A stretch of 64,000 nucleotides of DNA from Massarina eburnea CBS 473.64 (GCA_010093635.1 MU006777.1:1252824-1316823); one strand, 5' to 3'; positions 41,848 through 53,665 are shown, numbered from the stretch's first letter. The notes: generated from the letters alone by a model not told the origin. Program-made: numbers and translations.

Positions 41848-44255
41848 GTACCTAGTAGTGGTAGGGCCAATGAGTCGATGACGTACTACCTAGCTCCGGC
41901 AGGCTCAGGATGCCGCGAGCATGACGGCACTCTGCGAGAAGGCAGGGTCCAGATCTCAGTAAAGTCACCCGCATAAGTGGCATGCTGATGAAACGCGGGA
42001 TCGCCAGGGGATCTCAGCCCAGGAGTGCTTGGAGCTGGTGGAATAATAATCATTCATAGGCTAGGTACCTACTACCTACTCTACTTCGTACCTCGTATCT
42101 GCTGCCTGCCTGATGGGTGATCAGTGATGGTGGTTGCAAAGCCGCGCGCAGTGGCAAAAGCGGTGACGAGCCTCGGACGGAAGGGGCAGACGATGTGCCT
42201 GCCACGCCTGGCACTACTCGGGCAGGAGCGTCCCATCTCGCTTGGCAACCGCCAGCCAGCTCTGAGGAGGAGTCTGAGCTGCGAACCCACAACGTCGAAA
42301 GGATTTTCCAATAATCCGTTCCATTACTGTTACTTCCTTTTTTTGCTAGATATCTACCTATGTAGATATGTACATGTAAGTGCCGGCGTCGTGTGGCCGT
42401 GGTCCCGGACCCTGACTGGGTGGCGGCATCCCTGCGACCGAGAAGCCAGTCACGCGATCGGCTTTCGACTTCTCCATGCAGCTTTTCCACCTTTTCCATG
42501 GTGGCGTATCGACAATTCGGCTCGCTGCCCTGCTTTGCCTCGCATCGCCCATGATTCATTCCATGCCGGCGGGGCTGTCCGCGTCCCAGGCCCGCCCATC
42601 GCCCATCGCCCATCGCGCTCCTGTGGCCCCTCGCACAGTCAAGTCCCGCCCACAGCCGCGCCCGCACTCGCCCAGCCTCTGCATCGCTTAACGCCTGCGG
42701 TGCGGGCCTGTTCGCGAGAGCAGCTGTGGAAGTGGTGCAGCAGTGCAGCAGTGCACCAGGCAGTGCCGCGGCCGTCTCGGGCAGGATCGTCGCTGCGGAG
42801 GCATTGCGGCGGTGCTGTAGCCTCTGTCGATCCCATCCCAGCCGAGAGAACGTCTTCTCGACGGCGGTCAGGCCGGCGGTGGGTCCTGTGGCAAACGTCT
42901 CACGGTCAACACCATGCGGGAACGCATCCACTACTCGGTGCGCCGTCGACTTCTGCATTGTTGAAGCCGCCAATGAAGGCGCCGTCGAGGGCTGTCCCTC
43001 AACCCACATGCCCAGGCTTACTTGTTCTTGTGCGAGCCGCCCCACTGCTCTTCCTGGTCGGTCGGGTGCTGCTCACTGCCAGATACTCATGTCACTGTGC
43101 CATACCACCGATGGCAGCAGTACAATCCAGACAGCGGCCACGCGGCGCCTGCATCTACTCCTAGTCTCCCAAGTGTCCTTCCGAGCCCGCCCATGCACCG
43201 TGCCTCCATTGGCTGGTATTGCATCTCCGGAGGCCCCTCCATCTTGGGGATTACTTCATGATGAAGGACTAACTGCACCAAGGCGACCGGCATCCTGACA
43301 AGCGTGTTAGATGGCCGCCAGCTCGTCCCATGTGCACCACCGTTCGTCGAATACTGCTGGCCGTTCTTGACATTTCTAGAAACACGCTGTATTCCACAAG
43401 AAAGCCCCGAGGTTCTGCGTAGCTGCTTGCTCGTCCGTCAAGCTTTACAAACTCGGCAGGATCGGCGCTGTAGGCCTATGGAAGTCTAGAAATCGCTCAC
43501 TCGCCACACTTCCACCAACGCTCCGTCCCGAGACCTACTTTCAATTCCCTCTCTCGTCGGAAACGTCACCTTGTTGTCGTGTTCTCACTTTTGAAGATCA
43601 ATTCGCCTCCATCCCATCGGTTCGTCGGACCCTGTCGCTCCACAGCCATCCTTAACAGCCACACGGTTTGTGCTTCCGGGCCCAATCAGTCCAATCAGTC
43701 CAATCGAAGCCGTTCACGCCGGAGGCGATTGTGGCAGAAGACTTGAACACCTCGTGCGGCATTGCCGTCTACGCTGGGTCGCCTAGTGATCCCTTCTCAG
43801 GCGTCCTCGCCTCCAACACAGTCCCCACGAGTACGCTTCGTGTGGACCTTGCGCTGTCAACCCTCATAAGGCGTCGTGAGAGTACTTCTGCCGTCTTACT
43901 GGCCACATCATTTTGACCATCATCTTCGTCCCGCTCCAAGCGAGCTCTCCTGTCCAGGTAGTACATCAACCGGTCCGTTCATCTTCCCCCATCGGGGTTC
44001 CTCTGCTATACACTTCTTTTTTTATCCCAAATTCTCTCGTGCTTTCCGGCCTCATTGGCTTCCTCCAGGGTACTTCCTCTGCTCGGAACACCCTTCTCTC
44101 GGTACCCTTGAGATCCGGCTCGCCACACAGGACATCGCTTTCTCGATATAGGACCAGGTGCGTATTGCATTATGCTGTGATTTCTTCATTCTTGTTTGTA
44201 GCTCAGTCCATCTTTCAGAATTGGCACTCGCTTTCCTGCTCAAATATGGGCTGAC
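41848..44255. other. 2.4-kb region without a supported gene
   Basis: Long GC-rich open frames on both strands (about 42050-43164) overlap each other and look like composition artefacts: Arg/Ala/Ser-rich, with no domain and no splice logic. A CCCATCG triple repeat sits at about 42594-42615 and a CCAATCAGT triple at about 43680-43706. The part after 43500 may hold a long 5' UTR or an extra 5' exon of the RRM-YTH gene. Confidence 0.4.
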
Positions 44256-46410
44256 ATGGCATTTGTTTGGGTACAGCAGTGGATTGCGCTTCCAGTCGTA
44301 CTCGAGGACCAGATGGGTGACCTACTTCCCGGATCTGCCTCTCAGGCATTGGACCTCACGGCAGCCGGCGTTTTGCACGAGGACCCACATGGACATGTAT
44401 CGCCGTCTTCGTTAAACATGAAGTCGGCCACCAACAGTACTCCTTTTTATTCCCAGCTGAGCTCTATTCCGCAACCCCAAATTCGCCCCGACATTCGTTC
44501 CCCTTCGCATCCACCGATTCCGCACTATCCTGATCATGGTGCGACAGCTATGAACATGAGCGCAATGGCAGGTGCGCTTCCAAACTACGGCCCTATCGAC
44601 GGAACTCAGGGAGGTCATCCAGTCCCACAACAAGGGCAACGATCACACCTCTCCGGCGCCTCCACCTCTGCACTTGTTTACCAAATCCAACAAAACCTTC
44701 AGATGTCCGGCCAAGCGCCTGGCGCACTCCCGACACAATCGCCTTATGGGCCCGGCTATGGTGCAGGTCAATTTCAGCCAAACTTTGCATCCTCGCAAGG
44801 CCCCCAGCACGCAAACTATGCCGCTTTGCCCGCCCTTCAACGTGTGCAAGCTCATGGGCAAGGAGTATACCAGAACTTTATGCAGCCATCTCAATATATG
44901 TATTATCCGTCGGCATATGGGCCTCAGCCGCAATACCCTCCTGTTTTTCCTGGCCAAAACACACAGAGCCAAGCAATATATGGGAGAAGACCGAGCATGA
45001 ATAGTTCCCACAGTCCCTTGCATGGACAGAACATGGAATTGCCGCAGCAGGACACTGGCTTCCCTGGCAGTCGCATAGCTCCTGGCAACATCCAAGGAGA
45101 GACTGGGACGATGGGAAATATGTACAGTGGTCCGTTCATGCATGCGCAAGGTGAGTGCACCAAACATGTTTCTCATTGGGTATCTGTAACCGGAATGGTT
45201 CCCGCTGACTGATGCATAGGCTTTCAGCGCTCCGGACCTTCCAGTTCAATTCCTCGCGGACCACCTCGCAAGCCGAAGCAATCAGGACATGCCCTGTGGG
45301 TTGGGAATCTTCCCCCTGGTACAACTGTGATGGCTTTGAAGGATCACTTCTCGCGTGACGCGACAAAAGATATTGAAAGCTTGTTTCTCATTTCTAAGAG
45401 CAATTGCGCCTTCGTCAATTACCGTACCGAAGCGTCATGCACTGCTGCTATGCACAGGTTTCACGATTCACGATTCAATGGTGTTCGATTAGTGTGTCGC
45501 CTTCGACGGAGTTCGGCACCAGCCTCTGGTGTTCCTACAGGACCATCAGCAATGGTTGGCGCTCAGCCAGCCAGCGTCTCCCCTCCGCAGTCACCACAAG
45601 AGGCGACTACTGAAGAACCCATAGCAGATAGTGAGGCGACTACTAGCAAGAGCAAGGAAGAAGGAAAGCCAACATCTACATCCGCAGAGAAGTACTTCAT
45701 CGTGAAAAGTCTCACTCTGCAGGATCTGGAGCTCAGTGTTCGGAACGGCATATGGGCCACTCAGTCACACAACGAGAACACACTTAATAAAGCTTTCGAG
45801 GTACTAGGCCATCACTTCGCCAGGTATATAATTAGCTAATTGTTACCAGACTGCCGAAAACGTTTATCTCATCTTTTCCGCAAACAAATCGGGAGAATAT
45901 TTCGGGTACGCGCGCATGGCGTCACCTATCCTTGAGAATGCCGACCACCTCATAGGCTCAGCGCCCAAGCCCGAAAACATCACAGAAGCATCTGACGTAC
46001 CGAAGTCGATTCCGACGGCCGCTACCGAATTCGCGCCCAAAGGTCGTATCATCGACGATTCGGCTCGCGGAACTATCTTTTGGGAGGCTGATTTGTCGGA
46101 TTCTGAAGGGGAAGTCGATGAAGAACACGGCGACAAGGACGAAATACCAGCAGATGGAGACGGGCCAGCCGTCTCCCAGAGTTGGGGGAAGCCTTTCAGG
46201 ATCGAGTGGATCTCTACCAACCGACTACCTTTTTACCGCACTCGCGGGCTTCGCAACCCTTGGAATGCTAACAGAGAGGTCAAGATTGCGAGGGACGGGA
46301 CGGAGCTTGAGCCCTCTGTTGGAGAACGTTTGCTCCAGATGTTCCACCGACTTGGGCCACCCATGATGCCGGGTCCTCAACTTGGAGGCCCACCATTGCC
46401 ACATTTCTAA
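44256..46410 (+). CDS. RRM plus YTH domain protein (m6A-reader-like)
   Basis: Three exons, 44256-45150, 45220-45800 and 45850-46410, give 678 residues. The first about 300 residues are Gln/Pro/Gly/Tyr-rich and disordered. An RRM follows (ALWVGNLPPGTTVMALKDHF, SNCAFVNYRTEASCTAAMHRF). The YTH domain starts YFIVKSLTLQDLELSVRNGIW and continues ENVYLIFSANKSGEYFGYARM and KPFRIEWISTNRLPFY. Trp in NGIWAT and in EIEW/RIEW-type positions match the aromatic cage that holds N6-methyladenosine. An acidic insertion splits the YTH domain. Target RNAs are unknown. The initiator is uncertain: MAFVWVQQW is the first in-frame ATG but an upstream exon is possible. Confidence 0.85.
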
Positions 46411-47548
46411 TGGCAGCGCTGGTAGCATGGCAATGAGCGCGGGGCGAAAAGCTCTAGTATCAATGTTCAGCTGTTATCTAATTGCAGATGTGCATTCAGC
46501 ATCAGGATCCCATGTCACGTTCACGAGGATGGCGATTTCGTCCTGCCGGGCAGGTACGCGTAGTACTTTCACGTTCATATCTGGTCGAGATGGATTTTGA
46601 CGACGCAACGATTCTATGGTCCGACCTTCCCACATGGCCAGTCCCTTGAGTTCGATACGATGTAATATACAAATTCATGGTGGCTGTAGTTACTCTTTTT
46701 CTTTCTAAGCGCCAAGATGCGTGCACAGTACAGTAATAGTAATGGCACGGTTTCCGCAGCTTTGTCTATCACCAGTATCGAACAACGTGGAATGATGTTG
46801 ACTGCATTGCGTCACAAGCGTTCGTTGGTAATGCAATAATAATATGCGAATTTGAATTCACCATATGAGACCGTGCGCGTGGCAGTGCCCCCTGCTAGGC
46901 CGACCTGGGCTAGCGGCATTGCGTGGATTTGCAGGGATGTGGAGAAGAGGGAGCGGTGACTTGTCTCTTGCCCGCGAGAGATGCGATCCTGGATGGATTG
47001 GTCGTTTGGGGAGCTTGATAATAATACAGTATTCTAAATTCGTGCCGGCCGAAAGCTGCAAGGCTATCTAGTGGACAATAGATATAGTCCTTCTACATAC
47101 ATATCACAACATGTACGTCCTCACGTGCATGGCGACCTCAAGGGGTGCGCTGTCTGTCGTCAGCGTCTCAACACTGCACACCTCAACAGTCACGTATCAC
47201 GGATGCTGACTTTAGGGAAACAGGCATCTAACCACACATGTTCCTTGATTGAATCAATCGATGTTGCATTCGCAGCAGCCTACACAAAGACTGGGCTTGG
47301 CGGTTGCGCTACGCATCCGTACCGTCACTAGATACCGTGGGGTTCCATGTCTCGGTTCGCCTATTCGGCTCTCAGTAAGTCAACACTTCAACACCCACTC
47401 AACAATACCACCACAGCCACGTCACGTGTATTCATCTGCTATAAAAAGGCCTGTCTGAGCGCGACCAACATACACGTACTTCCGCTATTGCATCCGACTA
47501 CTGGCGACACACAACTACGACAGCGATCGGCGCCACTCCGTCGACGAC
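46411..47548. promoter_or_regulatory. 1.1-kb region upstream of velB
   Basis: No gene is seen. The proximal part contains GTCACGTGTATT with a CACGTG core at 47423-47428, about 120 bp before the velB ATG, followed by a TATAAAA-like ATAAAAAG at about 47441. These are candidate promoter elements by sequence only. Confidence 0.5.
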
Positions 47549-48609
47549 ATGTATCCACGACAGCATCCTCAGCAGCCCCAACCGCACCCGCAGCATCTGG
47601 ACTCTCATGGTCAGCCTCAGTCTGCCACGGCGAACAGGTTCTACAAGTTGGAGGTCGGCCAGCAGCCGGTCCGCGCCCGAATGTGCGGGTTTGGGGACAA
47701 GGTAAGACCACACGAACGCACCCCGTGCTTGTGGCAGAGAGTAGAGTAACATTATGTGTAGGATCGGCGTCCTATTACGCCTCCACCCTGCATCAAACTC
47801 ATCGTGATGGATCCCACGGGCCGCGAGATAGATGCCACCGAGGTGGACAGCACTTTCTTTGTTCTCACCGTGGATTTATGGGACATGGAGGCCCAGCGGG
47901 AGGTCAACTTGGTCCGTCACAGTAGCGGCGCTCCGACCGTAAGTATCAGTAGCAGCAGTACAACATCATTTCCACCGCCGCCAGAGCGTCCGATGTACAT
48001 CGTGCCGATGGCCCAGGATCCGTACGGTCGCGCCCTGCCTTACTCTGCACCGCATTATCCGTCCGGCCAGTACGCAGCGCATGCAGGTGCACCCCCAACC
48101 TACCCTTATGGCGCTCCCAGTGGATATGCAGCTGCACCGGTGCCGATGATGGCTGTAGCACCGCCGACAAACTCAGGAGCCGGCATGTTCACCCGGAATC
48201 TTATAGGCAGTCTATCGGTGAACGCATCCAAACTCAAGGACACAGAGAACAAGATAGGCTTCTGGTTTGTGCTGCAAGATCTGTCGGTGCGGACTGAGGG
48301 CACATTCCGGCACGTTACCCCTTTCCCATGCTATGCAGAAAGTAAGCTAACATGATAGACAGGCTGAAGATGAATTTCGTCGACGTGGGCAGCTCCACTC
48401 ACGCCAACACGCTCAACACAGGCCGCGCATCCATTCTCGCCACCTGCTTCTCTGAGCCCTTCCAGGTCTTCTCGGCGAAGAAGTTCCCGGGTGTCATCGA
48501 GAGCACGCCGCTCAGCAAGGCCTTTGCAAGCCAGGGCATCAAGATTCCTATAAGGAAAGATGGCCCCAAGAACATCAACCAGTCTGAGTACGATGCAGAT
48601 GAGCAATGA
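47549..48609 (+). CDS. velB: velvet-domain regulator VelB
   Basis: VelB is a DNA-binding velvet factor that partners VeA and VosA to couple light, asexual/sexual development and secondary metabolism. Three exons, 47549-47701, 47762-48309 and 48363-48609, give 315 residues. The N-terminus is His/Gln/Pro-rich. The velvet domain opens RFYKLEVGQQPVRARMCGFG and DKDRRPITPPPCIKLIV, is interrupted by a Pro/Tyr/Ala-rich insertion of about 90 residues (as known for VelB), and resumes NLIGSLSVNASKLKD, FWFVLQDLSVRTEGTFRLKM, FQVFSAKKFPGVIESTPLSK and QGIKIPIRKDG. Intron 2 uses a GC-AG pair; no GT donor restores the frame. Confidence 0.95.
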
Positions 48610-49415
48610 GTATTACGATGCGCCGCACATGTAGCCAAATAACTAAAACATGCCGGGGAAGAGGACAATGCAGCCCAGCACTCGTCCCCAGACCTCAAGC
48701 CAGATAGATAGGTTATCGTCGCGTCTTTCGATGGGTCGTAGAGTCGGTGCAATTGCTTCTCCGCCCGACTACTGGGACCATGGCTTTTCTTACTATCAAT
48801 ACCACGGATCTGGGCACTGTTCATACGGTTTGGAAGAAGGCACGTGTATGCTTTTCTCGGGTACGGCGTTTAGAAAAACAATTCATCATTCCAACCTTCA
48901 TCCATGGCCGTTAGTACTACTATTGCTGCTGTTGCTGCTGTTGCTGCTGCTGCTGTCCGGGCGGGCGGCCGTTGGAACTTGCGATCTTCAGCTCCTTCCC
49001 GCACGCGGGTCCCGCCGCTGTGGATCAGTGTCCGCTAGCTCACGCCCCTTCAAATGTTACGACCTACCATCTACCTGCCAACCTTGAAGGACCTTCAAAG
49101 GTACGGTATCGAAACCTGCAAACTACGCCTGTCATGCTTCACTGTCATTCTTCACACTGTATATGCCCTGCAGGGACGTCAGGTATCGCGCAATGTGGTC
49201 TGCTTTTGAGATTCTCTGCTCCAAAGGCCGCCTACATGGTCCACCTCTCCACCTCTCCACCTCTCGCTCTCTCAATTGCACCCCACCCTGGGGGAGATAT
49301 GCACGTCGAATTGCCTGAATGCCAGCTCACTTGGCCCCAGCTCGCACCACTACATATTGCCGCGTATCCCAATTAGGCAGTCCAAGATGCTAGCTGCAGA
49401 TACGCACATCGACGC
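48610..49415. other. intergenic velB / HEL2 with CTG-type microsatellite
   Basis: These 806 bp between convergent genes contain a (GCTGTT/GCTGCT)n tract at about 48926-48957. No gene is supported. Confidence 0.45.
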
Positions 49416-51841
49416 TTAGCCAAAATGGAACAGCGTCTGCTTTTTGTTCTTGTTGCCCTTCTTCTTCCCGCCATTTGCTTCCTCAGATGCTGCTGGCGTG
49501 TTCGTCGCGCTGCCTGCGCCCGTCGTCCATGCATTTGCAGGCGTGTTGCGTCCACTGTTGTCTCGTCTTATCCCCATGCCGTTGTATCCCGGGCTGAAAA
49601 TTGTACTTGTCGGTTTCGCCGCTGCCGGGAGTGCGGGGAAGAGCTCTGCATTGCCCTGTTTGTTCAAGTTCGCTGAGGATGCGGCCCGGGACGGCATAGG
49701 TGAGACCCTAGTACTCGATGTGGATGCGGAGGATGCCCACGGTGTTTGGCCGGGTTTGGCCCCAACTCGACCCGAGGAGGTAGTTGGCAACGATGGAAAC
49801 AAGCCGCCTGGTGACGTAGGATTCCAGCTTGCCTGTTTGTTTACCGCCGAGCGCGACGATTGTGCTGTCGAACTCTTCAATTTCAACACCCTCGAACCGC
49901 CGTGAGCTGCAGGTCCACCACTCAACGATTGGCCCATTGCTGATCCAGGCAAAGACGGGTAGTCTTCATTGATGGCCTTCCAGTCACTCCAAGCCTTGAG
50001 GAGGCCTTCGCGCTTTGACTGGTTCTCGAAGATTTCTGCTAGCTCCTTGACCAACTTGCCCAACTCGGCTGTATTCGCGTCAAATAGAGCAAAGAAACCT
50101 TCAATAAGCTGGGTGGCCGTCACTCTGTTGTTGCGATAGGTCGAGATTTGAGACCTAAACTCCTGAACTTTGGACTGGTCGCCGCGGAGCATGTTTGAGG
50201 CTCGCTCGGTGACTGCATTGTGCCGTAGAAGTCGAGCTTGGTCTTGGGGTGTTTGCGGCACCGGGTGGCTGTTGAGCGTCATTTGACCGACGCCGTTGGC
50301 AACGTTGTCGACTTGGGTGGTAGCAGGTCGAGAAACTGACACTGTAGATGGTTCGGCAGCGGAAGGCGGGGCTCTGGCAGCAAAAGCTTCACCAGGTGTA
50401 GGGGCAGACGTGAGCTGACCGCCAAAAGACCGTCCGGAGGCCGATGATGCGTTTTGCTGCAGCGCTGCCTGTCGCTGATAAGCCAATTCAGCCCTGCTCA
50501 TGGGCTGGGCAGATGATGCGGGAAGCGGTTCTGCGTTCGGGTCACGGCCTCTGCCTCGCCCTCTTCCCCCTTCCCGTCCACGCCCGTCACGCCTCCCACC
50601 GTAGTCCTGCTCGTGCGAAGTTCGCAGTTGGAAGCCGGACATGTCCACTCGTCGCGCATCGCGCAGGGCGTCCTTTGTCAGGCCGTTCGGGTGGACCTCG
50701 ATTTGGTGTGCCTTGAGATCCATCTCAGAATCGAAGACGACAAACTTCTTCTCCAGGCATTCCCGATCCGGACACATGAAATGGTCTTTTCGAAAATGCA
50801 CCTCCAAGGCATCATAGTTGACAAAATATTGCGGATTCCTCCCTGCATTCAAGCGATCGCAGATGTGGCACTTCTCGTGTCTATCTCGGCAGTGTGCAAA
50901 AAGCTCGTCGTCGCCGTAGAAGCGCTGTCGGCAGAAGCCGCACTCCGGATGGCCCTTGAAACCGCTCTGGTCTATAGCACCCGGGTTGTCGTCGCCGAAC
51001 TTCTGGTGCTTCTTAAGATCGGCGAATGTGAAGAGCGTGTGCTCATGCGTGAAGGACTTCTTGTTCCGGGTACAGAGGTCACTGTTGCTAGTCAGTGCGC
51101 CGCGCTGCCGCCGGGGCACGGATGGACGTACCACATAACTTTGCCATGCGCAGTCTTGACGTGACGGTGCAGGTCTGGCCAGCCCAGACAAGCCACATCG
51201 CACGTGTGCTCGGGACAGTTGTATTGCAGCAACAACCGCGTATCGTCAAATGTCTCGGCGTTCTCAAACTGTATGCCCATGTTGTCGTCCGTCTTGTAGA
51301 AGTCGCCGTGCGCAAATTCTTCGTAGTTCTTCATGGGGCTGTCCGTAAACACGACATGGTCGGATTCAGTGCGGCAGTGGGCGCACGTCTTCGTCTTGTA
51401 CAGCGCCCGCAGACGGAGGGAGCAGATGTGACATGACCGGTGGTTGCAGGGCGCCACGGCGAGATGCTGCACAGGCGATGCGCAAATGAAGCAGACCTCG
51501 CTCTCCTCCGCATCAGCGTCGGCGTCGGTGCTAGCTTCTGCTGCCGCTGGCGATGGCGATGGCTTCACCAGCGCCGGCATAGCTTGCGCTTGCGCGTGCT
51601 CCACCTCTTCTGCCGGCGCCTTGCCCTTGTCCTGTATCCGTCCGCCGCCGCGGTTGCCTCCTTCTCGGCTTCCGCGGCCCTGTCCCCGTCCTGCTCCCGC
51701 TGGATTGCCTCTGCCACGGCCTCGAGGGTTCGTATAGTCCTGGCCTCTGCCTCTGCCGCGCCCACCGCGCCGTGGTGGGCTGGTAGGGCCCTCGGCGTGC
51801 GCACCGCCCGTGGTGGTTGGCATTCCTGTAATCGAAGCCAT
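49416..51841 (-). CDS. HEL2: RING/C2H2 E3 ligase Hel2 (ZNF598-like)
   Basis: Hel2 detects collided ribosomes and ubiquitinates 40S proteins to start ribosome-associated quality control. Two exons, 51841-51132 and 51081-49416, give 791 residues. A Gly/Arg-rich N-terminus (residues about 24-70) precedes a RING finger at Cys117-Cys156 (CFICASPVQHLAVAPCNHRS, CHIC, CAHC). Splicing restores VMCDLCTRNKKSFTHEHTLF in the zinc-finger array, which continues CGFCRQRFYGDDELFAHCR, HEKCHICDRLNAGRNPQYF and FRKDHFMCPDREC. A second RGG-like block follows, then Ser-rich linker and the C-terminal KKKGNKNKKQTLFHFG motif typical of Hel2/ZNF598. Both start and stop fit the family. The open frame before 51841 begins at a non-ATG codon. 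Confidence 0.93.
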
Positions 51842-52136
51842 GCGGCCCGCGGGGTATCTTACCAACAAGGACGTGGGCTACGCGAGGGTCGTCTTGTAGT
51901 GCGGATAAGCTGGTGTTCGTTCGGTGTGGATGACGGCGATGCGGGCAGCAAGCGAATAAAAAGTGGCGTCTAGTTCCCTCCCGCACAGCCTCACAGCCTC
52001 ACAGCCGCAAACGCCACATACACAGGCACACCAGGCACAGTCATTATTGCATGATTCGAGATGATTCATTATTCGTTCTTACGGCATGTGGCTAGCTTGC
52101 ACCGGGTACATGATCTTCACATCTCCCACCCGAGCT
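51842..52136. other. short intergenic, MND1 3' side
   Basis: No gene is seen. It holds the HEL2 promoter and MND1 3' UTR. Confidence 0.4.
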
Positions 52137-52895
52137 TCAGAGCTCGCGTAGCCCGCCTTCCTCCTCATCGAACTCGTCGCCGTAGAGCATGTGCTTCATC
52201 TGGGAGAAGGATTCAGCATCGCCACCCGCATGCTCCTTGAGCCAGCCCTCCATGCCGAGAATCTGATCTGTGTACTTGTCGGCCTTCATCTGCAGCTGCT
52301 GGGTCTCGTGCCTCTTCTTCTCAACTTCGACCGGGTCCTGCTCGCTGTATGCGGCTAGCTCCTGCCGAAGCTTCTCGAGTTCCTTGGTCAGGTCGCCATG
52401 CGTGGTCACCAGGGCCTTGCGATCCATCCCTACTATGATGAGGGCGGGTTTTCGGAAACATTGCATGCAGACACATACCGACTTGAGTGAGCATGTCCTC
52501 ATCCTCGCCACGTGCAGCTCCCGCCTCGTCAATCTTCGCTTGCAGGTCTGCGATGATCCCGTTCGCCCTGCCGTACTCTTCGCGGGCGAGAGCGAGAGCA
52601 GCATCCTTGGCCGTCTTCTCGTCACTTGGAAAACTCCAGTACCAGTTGCCGCTGCCGATTTTCTCGACCCGGATCTTGCTGTCGTCCGAGAGAGACTGGA
52701 GGTAGTCCTTGACCTGCATGCCATTGATTCCAGCGACCTGGGGCAGCGCCTTCTCGAGGTCTTTGATGCTGTGAGCAACAGCTGTCTTATGGAACCAAGC
52801 AAGGATGGTGGCTTGCTTGGCCGGGTTGGCAACAATTTTAGGTGCCTAGGTGGTCAGCGTTGCAGCGACGAGGCCAATAATGTACCGCTTACCAT
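52137..52895 (-). CDS. MND1: meiotic nuclear division protein 1 (Mnd1)
   Basis: Mnd1 forms the Hop2-Mnd1 complex that stimulates Dmc1/Rad51 strand exchange in meiosis. Three exons, 52895-52893, 52845-52479 and 52429-52137, give 220 residues (yeast Mnd1 is 219). The first coding exon is the ATG alone, interrupted by a 47-bp intron, after which APKIVANPAKQATILAWFHK continues. Winged-helix motifs SIKDLEKALPQVAGINGMQV and KIGSGNWYWSFPSDE are diagnostic. The C-terminal half is a coiled coil (LTKELEKLRQELAAY, VEKKRHETQQLQMKADKY). An intron very close to the start is also known in yeast MND1. Its presence argues for a sexual or parasexual capacity. Confidence 0.93.
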
Positions 52896-53078
52896 GGCTG
52901 AGGCGACTGGACGTTGACAGACATATATGGAAAGCCGGCGAGTGAGGATGTGGTCCAGTCGTGCTTGCCTCGAGGAAGCTGCCAAGCCATCAGCCAACGA
53001 AACGGGCAGTCACAACCCTAGGTCCCATGTCGTAGATAACACGCATATATGTACGGTTGAAGGCTGATATGAGGCTGG

Positions 53079-53665
53079 CTAGAGTTCAAGCTCATCTGCA
53101 TCCTCGCCTGCATCCTCGTCTGCATCCTCGTCTGCATCCTCGTCTGCATCCCCTGGAAGCGTCGTCTCTTCCTCGCTGTCTGCCGGCTCCAGCAAGGCGA
53201 GATCGCCCGTGTCCCCAATTGTCTCCTTGGCCATCTCTTCCAGCAGGATCCCGAGAGCAATCAGCGCCGTCTCGTCCATGCACTTCCAAATGCCCGGCTG
53301 TCCTGGCCTTTGCTTCCTCGAGTACAGCTTGGAGATGTGCGCATGCAGGGCCTCCAGCATGTCTCCATCGGGCAACTTCTGCGTTCCCGGCAGTTTCTTG
53401 TGTGCAAAGTAGTAGTCCGTCTCTTCATACCGGGTCGGCGCCTTCTCTCTCTTGAACAGGACCTCATCAGGCCGCAGTGGCTTGCGGTTGCGCCCTTCCT
53501 TTATGTGGTCTGCCTTGATGAAGCCGGCCTGTGAAAGTTTCCCTTGCCAGCTGGTAAGTTGCTTGAGCTGTGCCTTGCCCGCTGTTTGCAATGCTCACCT
53601 GCAACGGCATCGTAGACGTTGGCCTTCCTTATTCTAGCTTTCTCGTCGTGAGACATTTCATTCAT
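53079..53665 (-). CDS. RRN10: Rrn10-like Pol I upstream activation factor subunit
   Basis: Two exons, 53665-53599 and 53542-53079, give about 176 residues. Splicing of a 56-bp intron with an AAG acceptor yields NVYDAVAGKLSQAGFIKADH. The core resembles yeast Rrn10: LPDGDMLEALHAHISKLYS followed by WKCMDETALIALGILLEEMA aligns with the PDxDLxxxHYYAxxL and FDETSLxxLGLLIE region. Rrn10 is part of the UAF complex at rDNA promoters. The C-terminus is an acidic repeat encoded by a 12-bp tandem unit (about 53098-53149). The exon-1 boundary is my inference: an alternative splice to the next CAG acceptor would require starting at a different ATG (MPLQ). Confidence 0.7.
53098..53149. repeat. 12-bp coding minisatellite (DADE repeats)
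   Basis: The unit GCATCCTCGTCT repeats about four times with slight variation and encodes Asp-Ala-Asp-Glu on the minus strand, in the acidic tail of the Rrn10-like protein. Length polymorphism would be in steps of four residues. Confidence 0.85.

Noticed and set aside
42050..43164. Two long overlapping open frames (331 and 346 codons) on opposite strands
   Set aside because: They overlap almost completely, are Arg/Ala/Ser-rich as expected of GC-rich non-coding DNA, show no domain or splice signals, and neither has a convincing start context.
47941..47986. Possible 46-bp intron with a GTAAGT donor inside velB exon 2
   Set aside because: Its removal would shift the frame and destroy the conserved NLIGSL...FVLQDLSVRTEGTF part, so it is not spliced in the productive transcript.
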